Source: Nocardia spumae
GTDB taxonomy: Bacteria; Actinomycetota; Actinomycetes; Mycobacteriales; Mycobacteriaceae
DNA length: 64,000 bases
Assembly: GCF_020733635.1 (NCBI RefSeq)
Contig: NZ_JAJFZL010000001.1
Location: 3,782,001-3,846,000, forward strand
Direction: 5' to 3'
Positions 33,849 to 42,407 of the stretch are shown in pieces. The position numbers and the translations under genes were made by a program. How positions within the stretch are numbered: position 1 is the stretch's first letter; each line of letters opens with the position of its first letter. The notes below the pieces were generated by a model. That model did not search any database. It was not told the DNA's origin and saw only the letters and a program-made list of their open reading frames with translations.

Positions 33849-36131
33849 TCATTCCGCCCCGGCAGCCAGCAGCTGCCCGAATGCCAGGCCGCCGTCGTTG
33901 GGCGGCAGCCGGTGATGGGTGATGACGTGGAAGCCGTTGTCTCGCAGCAACGTGCGCGCCGCCGAGAGCAACAACGCGTTCTGGAAGACACCGCCCGACA
34001 GCGCCACCGTGGTGTCCGGACCGGCGAAGCGACGGGCCAGTTCGAGGATCAGATTCGCCACCGCCCGGTGGAACCGAGCGCCGACCACGGCCGCATCGAG
34101 GCCGGCGGTGACATCGGAGACCACCGCGGCCAGCACACCCCCGGGATCGATCACCGTCGCCGCTTCGGCCGCACCGGGGCTGTCGGTGATCTCGAAGTGG
34201 TAGACCCGGTCGCCGGGGTCGGCGCCACGGGACAGCCCCTCCAGCTCGATGGCGGCCTGCGCCTCGAAGTCCACCACCTGCCGCACTCCCGCCAGCGAGG
34301 CGACGGCGTCGAACAGCCTGCCCATACTGGAGGTCGCGGCGCATCCGAGTCCGGTCTCGAATTGGTGGCGCAGCACCCCGCGCTCGATCTCCGGGCAGGC
34401 CGCCACCGACGGGATCGATTCCGGCCAGCCGATTCCGGCGGCGTGCAGATGTGCCAGCGCCATCCGGTAGGGCCGTCGCACGCTGGTGTCGCCACCGGCC
34501 AGCGGAACGTACTTCAGATGCGCGAGCCGCCGGAACCCCTTGTAGCCGGCCTCGAGCACCTCACCGCCCCAGATCGCGCCGTCGGGCCCGAATCCGGTGC
34601 CGTCGAAGGCGATTCCGGTGACGGTGGCGGTATCGGGCAGGCCGTGCTCTCCCATTACCGCCGCGATATGCGCGTGGTGGTGCTGAACCGTGCGCACCGG
34701 CCGTCCGGCCGCATTGCGGTGCGCCCACGCCGTCGACCGGTATCCCGGATGCGCGTCGGCGGCCAGCCGGACCGGCCGCACCCCGGTCAGTTGCTCGAGG
34801 TGGTGTTCGGCGGCGTCGAAGGCGCGCAGGGTCGCCACATCGTCCATATCTCCGATGTGCTGGCTCAGCCACGCGTACGCACCGTCGGCGACGGCGCAGG
34901 TGTTCTTCACATCGGCGCCGACGGCGACCGTGGCCGCGGCGGCGACCGGCATCGCAAGCGGCAGCGGCGCGTAGCCGCGCGAGCGCCGGATCGGCAGTTC
35001 GGCGCCGTCGACGAGGCGGACCACCGAATCGTCGCAGGGCACCAGGATTCGGCGGTCGTGCCAGAGCCTGCCGTCGGCCAGGTCGGCCAGGCGCCGGGCC
35101 GCGTCGTCGTCCTCGTAGCAGATCGGCTCGCCGCCCAGGTTCGCCGATGTCATCACCAGGGTGGCCGGGCCGGGCGGGTCACCCGGCAATCCGAACAGCA
35201 GCAGATGCAGCGGGGTGTAGGCCAGCAGCACACCGAGATCGGGATTGCCGGGGGCGACGGCGGCGGCCACCGCGCGCTGTCCGCGCGGCAACAGCACGAT
35301 GGGCCGCTGCGGTCCGCTCAGCAGTGCCGCTGCCGCGGTGTCGACGCGCGCGATCGCGCGCGCGGTGGCCAGATCCGGGACCATCACGGCGAACGGTTTG
35401 TCTCCGCGCCGCTTGCGGCGGCGCAATCGCGCGACCGCGATCTCGTCAGCGCCGTCGCAGGCCAGGTGATAGCCGCCGATCCCCTTGATCGCGAGAATCC
35501 CGCCCGCGCGCAACAGCTTTCGCGCGTCCGACAGCGGATCGCCGGAGCCCGGACCGGCGTAGCGCAGGGTCGGGCCACAGTCCGGGCAGGCGATCGGCTG
35601 CGCGTGGAAGCGCCGGTCGGCCGGATCTCGGTATTCGCGGGCGCACCGATCACACATCTCGAAATCGGCCATCGAGGTCTGCGCGCGGTCGTAGGGCAGG
35701 GCGGCGATGATGGTGAATCGCGGCCCGCAGTTGGTGCAGTTGACGAACGGGTGCCGATACCGCCGGTCGGCCGGATCACGCAGTTCCCGGACGCAATCGG
35801 CGCATACCGCCACATCCGGGGAGGCGAAGGTGCGTCCCGTGCCGCGGGTGGTGTCGGCGATGCGGAATCCGGTGCCGCCGCGCGGTGGTAGTTCGACGCG
35901 TTCGACGGATTCGATCACCGCCAGCGGCGGAGGACGCAGGCGCAGGCGGTCGGCGAATTCGGTCAGGGCCGCGGGCGTGCCCTCCACATCGATGGTGACC
36001 CCGGCACTGTCGTTGGCGACGCTGCCGGTGAGCGCCAGCTCGGCCGCGGTGGTGTAGACGAACGGCCGGAACCCGACGCCCTGCACGACACCGCGCACCA
36101 GCAGCCGGCACCGGCCACGGTCGCCGTTCAC
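33849..36131 (-). CDS. hypF: Carbamoyltransferase HypF
   Basis: 760 residues from GTG 36131, overlapping the upstream hypC stop. Domains in order: acylphosphatase (LLVRGVVQGVGFRPFVY), two zinc-finger blocks (CADC...CTNC and CDRC...CPDC), a YrdC-like ATP/carbamoyl domain (LIAIKGIGGYHLACDG type) and a Kae1-like C-terminal domain with HHHAHIAAVMGEHG and GTGFGPDGAIWGGEVL. It makes carbamoyl adenylate from carbamoyl phosphate and transfers it to HypE. The full domain set is intact. Confidence 0.96.
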   Translation of the reverse strand: MNGDRGRCRLLVRGVVQGVGFRPFVYTTAAELALTGSVANDSAGVTIDVEGTPAALTEFADRLRLRPPPLAVIESVERVELPPRGGTGFRIADTTRGTGRTFASPDVAVCADCVRELRDPADRRYRHPFVNCTNCGPRFTIIAALPYDRAQTSMADFEMCDRCAREYRDPADRRFHAQPIACPDCGPTLRYAGPGSGDPLSDARKLLRAGGILAIKGIGGYHLACDGADEIAVARLRRRKRRGDKPFAVMVPDLATARAIARVDTAAAALLSGPQRPIVLLPRGQRAVAAAVAPGNPDLGVLLAYTPLHLLLFGLPGDPPGPATLVMTSANLGGEPICYEDDDAARRLADLADGRLWHDRRILVPCDDSVVRLVDGAELPIRRSRGYAPLPLAMPVAAAATVAVGADVKNTCAVADGAYAWLSQHIGDMDDVATLRAFDAAEHHLEQLTGVRPVRLAADAHPGYRSTAWAHRNAAGRPVRTVQHHHAHIAAVMGEHGLPDTATVTGIAFDGTGFGPDGAIWGGEVLEAGYKGFRRLAHLKYVPLAGGDTSVRRPYRMALAHLHAAGIGWPESIPSVAACPEIERGVLRHQFETGLGCAATSSMGRLFDAVASLAGVRQVVDFEAQAAIELEGLSRGADPGDRVYHFEITDSPGAAEAATVIDPGGVLAAVVSDVTAGLDAAVVGARFHRAVANLILELARRFAGPDTTVALSGGVFQNALLLSAARTLLRDNGFHVITHHRLPPNDGGLAFGQLLAAGAE

Positions 36132-36370
36132 GGCCCCTCGCCTCGGCCCAGCAATCGCAGGCCCGCCATCGCCTGGGTGGCGCCGGCCTCGTCGGTGCGT
36201 TCGACGGCCAGACCCATGTGGATGATCACCCAGTCCCCCGACTGCACCGGATCCTCCTCCAGCAGGCCGATATTCACCTTTCGTTTCTCACCGGCGACGT
36301 CGACGAGGGCGAGCTGGCCGCCGTAGCCGTCCAGGATTTCGACGACTCGGCCGGGAATTCCCAGACACAT
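36128..36370 (-). CDS. hypC: Second HypC-type chaperone
   Basis: 80 residues: MCLGIPGRVVEILDGYGGQLALVDVAGEKRKVNIGLL, with the invariant Cys2. The size is typical of HypC/HybG. It sits between the maturation protease and hypF, 2 nt from the former and overlapping the latter. In organisms with two HypC proteins one can be dedicated to the large subunit and one to HypD; which is which here is not resolvable from sequence. Confidence 0.93.
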   Translation of the reverse strand: MCLGIPGRVVEILDGYGGQLALVDVAGEKRKVNIGLLEEDPVQSGDWVIIHMGLAVERTDEAGATQAMAGLRLLGRGEGP

Positions 36371-36372
36371 GT

Positions 36373-36849
36373 TCAGACCTCCGTCCGCTGTACCAGCAAT
36401 CCGGCGACGACCCGGCCGACCGCGTCCACCGCCGGTGCCACCGCCGCGGCGACGGGCTCCGACAGGCCGATCTCCTCCGCGGTCGAGGCCACCTGACAGC
36501 CGACGACCACCGTCGGCGGTGGTGTCGCCCCCAACGCCCGCACACCGGCGAACACCGCCGCCGGGTCCATCCCGTGCGCGTCCAGCGCGGCCGGGTGGTC
36601 CGGGTCCGGCTCGGCGCGCAGGATCTCCAGCCGGCCCGGTTGTCCCCGGTCCGGCAGCGCGTCGACCAGGACCAAGGCGTCCCAGGGCTCGAGCAGGTCG
36701 TAGGCCAGATGCATACCGCGGATGCCGTAGTCGACGATGCGCACGCGCGGATCGGGGCCCGGCGGCATCCGCCGCACCACCTCGGGGCCGAAGCCGTCGT
36801 CGCCGAGAAAGATGTTGCCGATTCCCGCGACGAGTACGCGCCCGGTCAT
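36373..36849 (-). CDS. Hydrogenase maturation protease (HyaD/HupD type)
   Basis: 158 residues of the M52 nickel-dependent endopeptidases. VLVAGIGNIFLGDDGFGPEVVRRM carries the first metal ligand, LVDALPD the second and DAHGMDP the His. It cleaves the C-terminal tail of the nickel-loaded large subunit after the His of DPCLPCGVH, removing 22 residues here. It lies in the same operon as its substrate, which fits specific pairing. Confidence 0.93.
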   Translation of the reverse strand: MTGRVLVAGIGNIFLGDDGFGPEVVRRMPPGPDPRVRIVDYGIRGMHLAYDLLEPWDALVLVDALPDRGQPGRLEILRAEPDPDHPAALDAHGMDPAAVFAGVRALGATPPPTVVVGCQVASTAEEIGLSEPVAAAVAPAVDAVGRVVAGLLVQRTEV

Positions 36850-36883
36850 CGCGGATCGCCGGGCCGTGTCGTGTCCCCGACGT

Positions 36884-37003
36884 TCACATCCGCCGGATTC
36901 GCAGATAGCGGCGCATATCCGGGATCGAGCGCAGGCCGACGACCGCCGCTACCGCCACTGCCACGGCGACGACCGCCAACGCAACCATTCCCACAATCTC
37001 CAT
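36884..37003 (-). CDS. 39-residue single-helix membrane peptide of the hydrogenase cluster (DUF6893-like)
   Basis: ATG 37003 is preceded by an AAAGGAGA ribosome-binding site, so this short frame is probably real. The product is a 24-residue Val/Ala helix after MEIVGMV followed by a basic tail, SIPDMRRYLRIRRM. The shape matches my memory of the small DUF6893 proteins annotated in actinobacterial hydrogenase clusters. The positive-inside rule puts the Arg-rich tail in the cytoplasm, so it could anchor the otherwise soluble hydrogenase; that is inference. It lies between the 439-residue protein and the protease gene. Confidence 0.7.
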   Translation of the reverse strand: MEIVGMVALAVVAVAVAVAAVVGLRSIPDMRRYLRIRRM

Positions 37004-37047
37004 GAGAGGTCTCTCCTTTCCCGCTGTGCTGTCGCGGATTTCGCTGT

Positions 37048-38367
37048 TCAGTTGTCCGGTCCGTCGAGCGGTTCGAGCTCATCGGGATCGAAATACAGGT
37101 AGCGCCCGTACGATTCGTGCAGATCGGCGCCGGGATCATCGGTGATGACGACGCCCACGTGGGTGCGGCCGTCGACATCGGCGTGCACCGAGGTGACGCG
37201 GGCTTCGCGGCCGTCGAAGAACATGTCGTGGATGTCGGCGCGCCGGGTCGGGCGCAGCCGCACCCGGCTGCCCTTGCGCACCAGGGTTCCGGCGATGGCC
37301 ACGGCATCGGAGTCCGGGCTGACCGCGCCGTCGGCCTCGGGATCCCACCAGTTCATCCCGAACGGGATCTCCGGAATCGGATGCGGCGCCTCGGCGTGCG
37401 GGTCGCGCAGTACGCCGTGCAGCCGGGCGAGATCCTCGGCGGTCATGGCGTCGCATCGGTCCACGATGCGGGCGGCGCGGGCATCGGTGGCGCGGGCGGC
37501 GGCCTTCTCCGCATCGGTCATGGTCATCACACGCAGGGACAGGATCTCGTCGATTTCGGTCGAATCGTAGAGCGGCTCCCGGCTCTGCTCCGCGATCTGC
37601 GGGTGGTCGTAGAGGATGATCGGCGAGAACAGCATCAGGCTGTGATCGCCGGGTGGTCCGGCCAGGACCGGGAAACACCGGTGGTGGGCGCACTGTTCGA
37701 CGGCGCGCTCGGCCCGCGCGGGCGGTTCGAGCAGCGACACGAATTGCGCGCCGGCGATCTCCGCGATCACATGGGCGCCGATCAGCGAGCGGGTGATGGC
37801 ATCGCGGGCATCGGTGGCCGGCGCTCCGGTGTTGCGTACCGTCACGGTCAGGCGCCGATATCCGCCGGCCTCGTCGAGGCCCAGTTCGACCTCGCCGCTC
37901 ACTGCGGCGCGGACGCGCACCACCGTCGCGGACGAGCCCAGGGGTTCGGTCTCGGTGGCCGCTGGAATGCGGAACGGCACAGTGGTCGCCCCGGGCGCCG
38001 CCGGGCCGATCGAAATCTCCTGTTCGACGGCTTCGTCCCAGGCCCGGAACGATTGCGGCCCGATCGTGAGTTCGTCGATTTCCGCTCCGGCGCCGTCGCG
38101 TAGTCCGCGATGTTGCAGCTGCAGGAAACGAACCGCGATCCGGAGCACGGCACCGGCGTCGGGGGTGATCAGCACCTGCCCCCGCAGACACGAGTCCTCA
38201 CCGGTTCCCGCCGCGGCGGCTCCCTCGGGGCCCAATACCCCGAACTGCCAGCGCGATCGGTTCTTCGCGGCATCGGCGCGATACGGATAGAGCAGGTAGC
38301 CCTCGTACAGCACGGCGTCGGCGACCGCCCGGGCGCGGGCCCGGCCGGCATCCTGTGCCGCGGTCAC
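37048..38367 (-). CDS. Uncharacterised 439-residue hydrogenase-cluster protein
   Basis: GTG 38367 is chosen because it overlaps the preceding stop (GTGA) like its neighbours; the longer frame upstream is a shadow. The N-terminal half has beta-rich segments (VLYEGYLLYPYRADAAKNRSRWQFGVLGP, then IAVRFLQLQHR). The centre has FVSLLEPPARAERAVEQCAHHRCFPVLAG and FSPIILYDHPQIAEQS. The C-terminal domain has RKGSRVRLRPTRRADIHDMFFDGREARV and DDPGADLHESYGRYLYFDPDE. No cofactor motif is recognised. Similar proteins accompany group 1h hydrogenases in actinobacteria, so an assembly or electron-transfer role is likely but unproven. Confidence 0.75.
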   Translation of the reverse strand: MTAAQDAGRARARAVADAVLYEGYLLYPYRADAAKNRSRWQFGVLGPEGAAAAGTGEDSCLRGQVLITPDAGAVLRIAVRFLQLQHRGLRDGAGAEIDELTIGPQSFRAWDEAVEQEISIGPAAPGATTVPFRIPAATETEPLGSSATVVRVRAAVSGEVELGLDEAGGYRRLTVTVRNTGAPATDARDAITRSLIGAHVIAEIAGAQFVSLLEPPARAERAVEQCAHHRCFPVLAGPPGDHSLMLFSPIILYDHPQIAEQSREPLYDSTEIDEILSLRVMTMTDAEKAAARATDARAARIVDRCDAMTAEDLARLHGVLRDPHAEAPHPIPEIPFGMNWWDPEADGAVSPDSDAVAIAGTLVRKGSRVRLRPTRRADIHDMFFDGREARVTSVHADVDGRTHVGVVITDDPGADLHESYGRYLYFDPDELEPLDGPDN

Positions 38368-39011
38368 GACCGCTCCTCGGCGGCCGCGAGCAGGCGGTCG
38401 ACGGCCTCGTCGAAGCCGAGCAGGCCGTGTCCCGATTTGAAGGCCGCCAACGCCGTCAGGGTCTCCTGGTTCAGTCGCACCCAGCCCATATGGGGAAAAT
38501 GCGCGCCCATCAGATCCCGCCACACCGACACCGGCATCCGGTAGGTGTCGTCGCGGTCCCACGGGATCTGCTGGATCGCGAAACCGTGACTGCCGCGGAT
38601 GAATACGGTGCCACTGAACAGGAATACCAGCGGCACCGTGCCGTCGCGCAGGGCGTGCAGATACTTCGAACCGGCGACCTCGAAGTCGTAGGTGCACGAC
38701 ATCGGCAGATCCACTTCGGCGCCACCGGTGAATCCGGGAATCGTGGTCGCGCAATGCATCCACAGAAACGATCGCTGGGTGTCGGCCCACCTCTCACGCG
38801 GGCCGAACAGATCCAGCAGGCCCGCGGCCTCCTCGTCGGAGTAGCCGCGGCGGTGCGGTTCGATGCGAACCTGCGCCCGCAGGGCGATCGCGTGCACCGG
38901 TTCGTCGCCGACCGACGCGATGCCGATCCGCGCGGACAGAATCGGGGTCACCGCATACGGCTCGGGCCGGATGTCGAGGACGGCGAAGGTCGTGGAGTAC
39001 GCGGGGCTCAT
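38364..39011 (-). CDS. DUF6084-like hydrogenase-cluster protein
   Basis: 215 residues. The N-terminal strand pairs are FAVLDIRPEPYAVTPILSARIGI, then VHAIALRAQVRIEPHRRGYSDEEAAGLLDLFG and TQRSFLWMHCATTIPGFTGGAEVDLPM. The C-terminal part has a helix WRDLMGAHFPHMGW. It matches, as I recall, DUF6084, which occurs almost only beside actinobacterial [NiFe]-hydrogenases. It overlaps both neighbours by 4 nt. Function unknown; presumably a maturation or scaffold factor. Confidence 0.75.
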   Translation of the reverse strand: MSPAYSTTFAVLDIRPEPYAVTPILSARIGIASVGDEPVHAIALRAQVRIEPHRRGYSDEEAAGLLDLFGPRERWADTQRSFLWMHCATTIPGFTGGAEVDLPMSCTYDFEVAGSKYLHALRDGTVPLVFLFSGTVFIRGSHGFAIQQIPWDRDDTYRMPVSVWRDLMGAHFPHMGWVRLNQETLTALAAFKSGHGLLGFDEAVDRLLAAAEERS

Positions 39012-39649
39012 CCGCCGGCTCCGCTCGCCATCCCCGCGCGCGCCGATACCGCGGCGAAGAATTCCTCGATGTAGTCGCGTACCTCACTTCCACCGTCGAA
39101 ACCGCGCCACAGCAGCCGGATTCGGCCCACGAACTCGTAGCACGCGTCGATCGGCAGGAGCAGACAGCTCGCCCCGGCGCCATCCCGATCGGGGACGCGC
39201 AGCAGCAGCGCCTCCACATCCTCGGCGAGGGTGTCCAGGGCAGGGTGCCGATCCAGGATGGACCGCCAGTTCTCCAGCGGCAGTTCCGATTCGATGGCCC
39301 CGGCCGGACCCGGGTAGAACGCGACCATCCGTCCCACCGCCGAACTGCGGAACAGGAAAACCAGGCCGACCGGGAACTCGAGACCGTCCCATTCCGCCTG
39401 GCTCATGGTGAAATCCGGAAACGCCGTATAGCGTTGCGGCACCGCGCGGTAGCGCAGCGCGGCCCGCTGATCGGTGAACAGGAGATAGCAGCCCCGGCAG
39501 ACGCACATCAATTGCCGGGCCTCGACGTCGACGACATGCTGATGCTGCTCGGCGATGGATTCCGCGCACATCTCACACCGCTCGCCGGGCGGCGCGGGCG
39601 GCGGGCGATCCGCCGCCAGGCGGCGCAGTGTGCGGGCGGTCCCGGTCAT
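39008..39649 (-). CDS. DUF5947-like zinc-finger-bearing hydrogenase-cluster protein
   Basis: 213 residues. The N-terminal Cys-rich region has CEMC (residues about 22-25) and later CVCRGC (about 50-55), a pattern able to bind one zinc or an iron-sulfur site. A hydrophobic beta region follows (FPVGLVFLFRSSAVGRMVAFYPGPAGAIESEL), and RVPDRDGAGASCLLLPIDACYEFVGRIRLLW near the end. It matches my memory of DUF5947 in group 1h clusters. It overlaps the NifU/Rieske gene and the DUF6084-like gene by 4 nt each. Role unknown; the metal site hints at redox or scaffold function. Confidence 0.75.
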   Translation of the reverse strand: MTGTARTLRRLAADRPPPAPPGERCEMCAESIAEQHQHVVDVEARQLMCVCRGCYLLFTDQRAALRYRAVPQRYTAFPDFTMSQAEWDGLEFPVGLVFLFRSSAVGRMVAFYPGPAGAIESELPLENWRSILDRHPALDTLAEDVEALLLRVPDRDGAGASCLLLPIDACYEFVGRIRLLWRGFDGGSEVRDYIEEFFAAVSARAGMASGAGG

Positions 39650-40542
39650 CCGCTCACCCCCACCGGCACGGCGACCGACAGTTGCCCGTCACGAACGAGC
39701 ACGGGCAGCGGTTCGAGATGCCCTTCACCGTCGAGGCGCGCTCCGGCATGCACGACGTCGTAATGGGCGCGGCACGCCGGGCACCGCAGCACCGGCTCGG
39801 CTCGGCCGGCTCCCCGATGCAGGACCGCGCCGGACAGTGATCGCGCGCACGCCGGACAGTGATCGCGGTAGACGTAGATCTCGTCGCCGACCCGGCAGGC
39901 CAGCACGGCAGATCCGGCCACCTCGAATCCGCCCACCTCACCCGCGGCGAGAGCGTCCAGTTCGGGTACCGCGACCCAGCTTCCGGCCGAACGAACATGT
40001 GCGAACAGCGAATCTGGTGCGATCACCGCGCCGTGGTCATCGGTCCGGGCCGTGACGACCTCGATGGCGTCGATCTCGGGCGCCGCGGCGCGCACCGCAT
40101 CCTCCACCGCCAGCTCCAGGGTCACCGCGGAGGAGGGGCAGCCGCGGCAACTGCCGGTGAGCTCCAAGTGCACCACGGCGCCGGTGACATCGAGTAATCG
40201 CACATCGCCGCCGTGCGATCCCAGATACGGCCGCACCGAATCCAGTGCGGTCGCCACCCGCGTGTCCACATCGTCGGGGTGCAGGCCGTGGACCAGCAGC
40301 AGACTGGCGATCAGATCGTCGTCGAGCAGGCGCCGCACGGTATCGCGGTCGAGCTGTTCGATGATCCGGCCGAGACCGGCACCGTAGAGATCGACGACCT
40401 CTCCGACAAGTTGTTCGGCACGGTCGCGTGCTGCCGCGCCACCGGTGGACATGGCATCGAGCAAGGTGTCTATTCGTTCGCCCGCGCCACGCCACCGCTG
40501 TTGGTCCACCGCGATGTGGCCGGTCTCGGAGTGTTCGGGCAC
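39646..40542 (-). CDS. NifU C-terminal / Rieske-like fusion protein
   Basis: 298 residues. Residues about 90-160 form a NifU-like iron-sulfur scaffold domain with C132-x-x-C135 (SCRGCPSS). Residues about 180-290 form a Rieske-like beta fold. The usual CxH...CxxH cluster ligands are replaced by C229-P-A-C232 and C254-P-A-C257, which suits zinc or a rubredoxin-type iron rather than a Rieske [2Fe-2S]. The gene lies 56 bp after the large subunit gene. It may deliver Fe-S clusters to the small subunit or carry electrons from it; both are inference. Confidence 0.85.
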   Translation of the reverse strand: MPEHSETGHIAVDQQRWRGAGERIDTLLDAMSTGGAAARDRAEQLVGEVVDLYGAGLGRIIEQLDRDTVRRLLDDDLIASLLLVHGLHPDDVDTRVATALDSVRPYLGSHGGDVRLLDVTGAVVHLELTGSCRGCPSSAVTLELAVEDAVRAAAPEIDAIEVVTARTDDHGAVIAPDSLFAHVRSAGSWVAVPELDALAAGEVGGFEVAGSAVLACRVGDEIYVYRDHCPACARSLSGAVLHRGAGRAEPVLRCPACRAHYDVVHAGARLDGEGHLEPLPVLVRDGQLSVAVPVGVSG

Positions 40543-40598
40543 CGCGTCTACCGCCTCCTCTTCGCGTTCCGGGCCCGCCGGTCGGGCGGGCCCGTTGC

Positions 40599-42395
40599 CT
40601 ATTCGGCGGTCAACGTCTGGGTCGGTGAATGCACCGTCTCGAGGGTTTTGCCCTTACCGAGGTACATGTGCACGCCGCACGGCAGGCACGGATCGAAACT
40701 GCGCACCGTGCGCATGATGTCGATGCCCTTGAAATGTTCGCGATCGTTCTCCTCGAAGATCGGCTGCCCCTGCACCGCGTCCTCGTACGGGCCCGGCGTG
40801 CCGAAGCTGTCGCGCGGATTCGCGTTCCACGGGGTCGGTGGATAGGGGTGGTAGTTGGCGATCTTCCCGTCGCGGATCACCATGTGGTGCGACAGCACGC
40901 CGCGCACCGCTTCGGTGAATCCGCAGCCGATTCCGCTGTCGGGCACCTCGAACTTCTCCCAGGTCTTCGTGCGACCGGCCCGGATCTCGGCGAGCGCCTG
41001 TTCGGCGAAATGCAGGGCACAGGCCGCGGCATAGGCCTGGAAGTAGGTGCGCGCGCGATCCCGCTCGATGGTGTTGCTGCCGTGAACGGGAATTTTCCAT
41101 TCCAGCTCCACCGGCGGTTTCAGGGCGGTCTTGGGCAGATTGATCTGCACACTGTGCCCGGTCGCCTTCACGTAGCCGATATCGACGAGTCCGGCCAGGG
41201 CCGTGGACCACAATCGGGCCAGCGGACCGCCGCCGGTATCGAGCGCCAGATGGTTCTCGCCGTCGAACCAGCGCGGTGACATCACCCAGCTGTACTTGTC
41301 GTCCATATCCCGCTTCTGCGGTTTCGGGTTGGTGTGCTGATTCCAGGGATGGCGTCGATCCACCGGATTGCCCAGCGGATCCTGGGTGACGAACATCTCC
41401 TGATCGGTCCAGTCCTCGTAATACGAACTGCCCAGCAGGATTCGGATGCCGAGATTGATATCCACCAGCGAGGTAGTCAGGAGTTTCCCATCGACCACGA
41501 CGCCGGGCGTCACGAACATCGCGCGACCCCACTGCTCCATATCCTTGTAGTCGAAATTGCAGACCTCGGGATCCTGGAAGGAACCCCAGCAGCCGAGCAG
41601 GGTCCGGCGCAGGCCGACCTTCTCGTAGCCGGGAACGGCCTCGTAGAAGAAATCGAACAGATCGTCGTGCATCGGCACGACCTTCTTCATGAATTCCACA
41701 TAGCGCATCAGCCGGCTGGTGTAATCGGTCATCAGCTGCACTGTCGCGACCGTGCCGATCCCGCCGGGATACAGCGTCGACGGATGGACGTGGCGCCCTT
41801 CCATCAGGCAGAACATCTCGCGGGTGTACCGGCTCACCTGCAGGGCCTCGCGGTAGAACTCGCCGGTGAACGGGTTGAGCGCGCGCATGATGTCGGCAAT
41901 GGTGCGATAGCCGTGCGCGTCGGCGTGCGGTGCGGAGGTCTTCTCCGCCTGCGCCAGGACGCCCGGATTGGTCTCCGACACCATCTTCTCGCAGAAATCC
42001 ACGCCGACCAGATTCTCCTGGAAGATGTTGTGGTCGAACATGTATTCCGCGGCTTCGCCGAGATTCACCAGCCACTCGCCCAGATGGGGTGGCTTGACCC
42101 CGTAGGCCATGTTCTGCGTGTAGCACGAGCAGGTGGCGTGGTTGTCACCGCAGATGCCGCAGATCCGGCTGGTGATGAAATGCGCGTCGCGCGGATCCTT
42201 GCCGCGCATGAATATCGAGTAGCCGCGGAAGATGGACGACGTGCTGTGACATTCGACCACTTCGCGATTCTCGAAGTCGATCTTGGTGTATATGCCGAGG
42301 CTGCCGACGATCCGGGTGATCGGGTCCCACGCCATTTCGACGAGCGAATCCGGGTCGATCTTCTTGTGTGACGGCTCCGGGATGATCTGTGTCAT
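40599..42395 (-). CDS. hhyL: [NiFe]-hydrogenase large subunit, group 1h (HhyL)
   Basis: 598 residues. The nickel ligands are in the L1 motif RICGICGDNHATC near residue 75 and the L2 motif DPCLPCGVH near the end; the 22 residues after that His form the tail removed by the protease. Long conserved blocks (VGSLGIHTKI-like start, FRGYSIFMRGKDPRDAHFIT, YGVKPPHLGEW, MSPRWFDGENHLALDTGGGP) match actinobacterial group 1h (formerly group 5) enzymes, which oxidise H2 down to atmospheric levels during starvation and feed electrons to the respiratory chain. The gene follows the small subunit by 12 nt. No signal peptide, consistent with a cytoplasmic face location. Confidence 0.96.
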   Translation of the reverse strand: MTQIIPEPSHKKIDPDSLVEMAWDPITRIVGSLGIYTKIDFENREVVECHSTSSIFRGYSIFMRGKDPRDAHFITSRICGICGDNHATCSCYTQNMAYGVKPPHLGEWLVNLGEAAEYMFDHNIFQENLVGVDFCEKMVSETNPGVLAQAEKTSAPHADAHGYRTIADIMRALNPFTGEFYREALQVSRYTREMFCLMEGRHVHPSTLYPGGIGTVATVQLMTDYTSRLMRYVEFMKKVVPMHDDLFDFFYEAVPGYEKVGLRRTLLGCWGSFQDPEVCNFDYKDMEQWGRAMFVTPGVVVDGKLLTTSLVDINLGIRILLGSSYYEDWTDQEMFVTQDPLGNPVDRRHPWNQHTNPKPQKRDMDDKYSWVMSPRWFDGENHLALDTGGGPLARLWSTALAGLVDIGYVKATGHSVQINLPKTALKPPVELEWKIPVHGSNTIERDRARTYFQAYAAACALHFAEQALAEIRAGRTKTWEKFEVPDSGIGCGFTEAVRGVLSHHMVIRDGKIANYHPYPPTPWNANPRDSFGTPGPYEDAVQGQPIFEENDREHFKGIDIMRTVRSFDPCLPCGVHMYLGKGKTLETVHSPTQTLTAE

Positions 42396-42407
42396 CGAGC
42401 GACCCTC

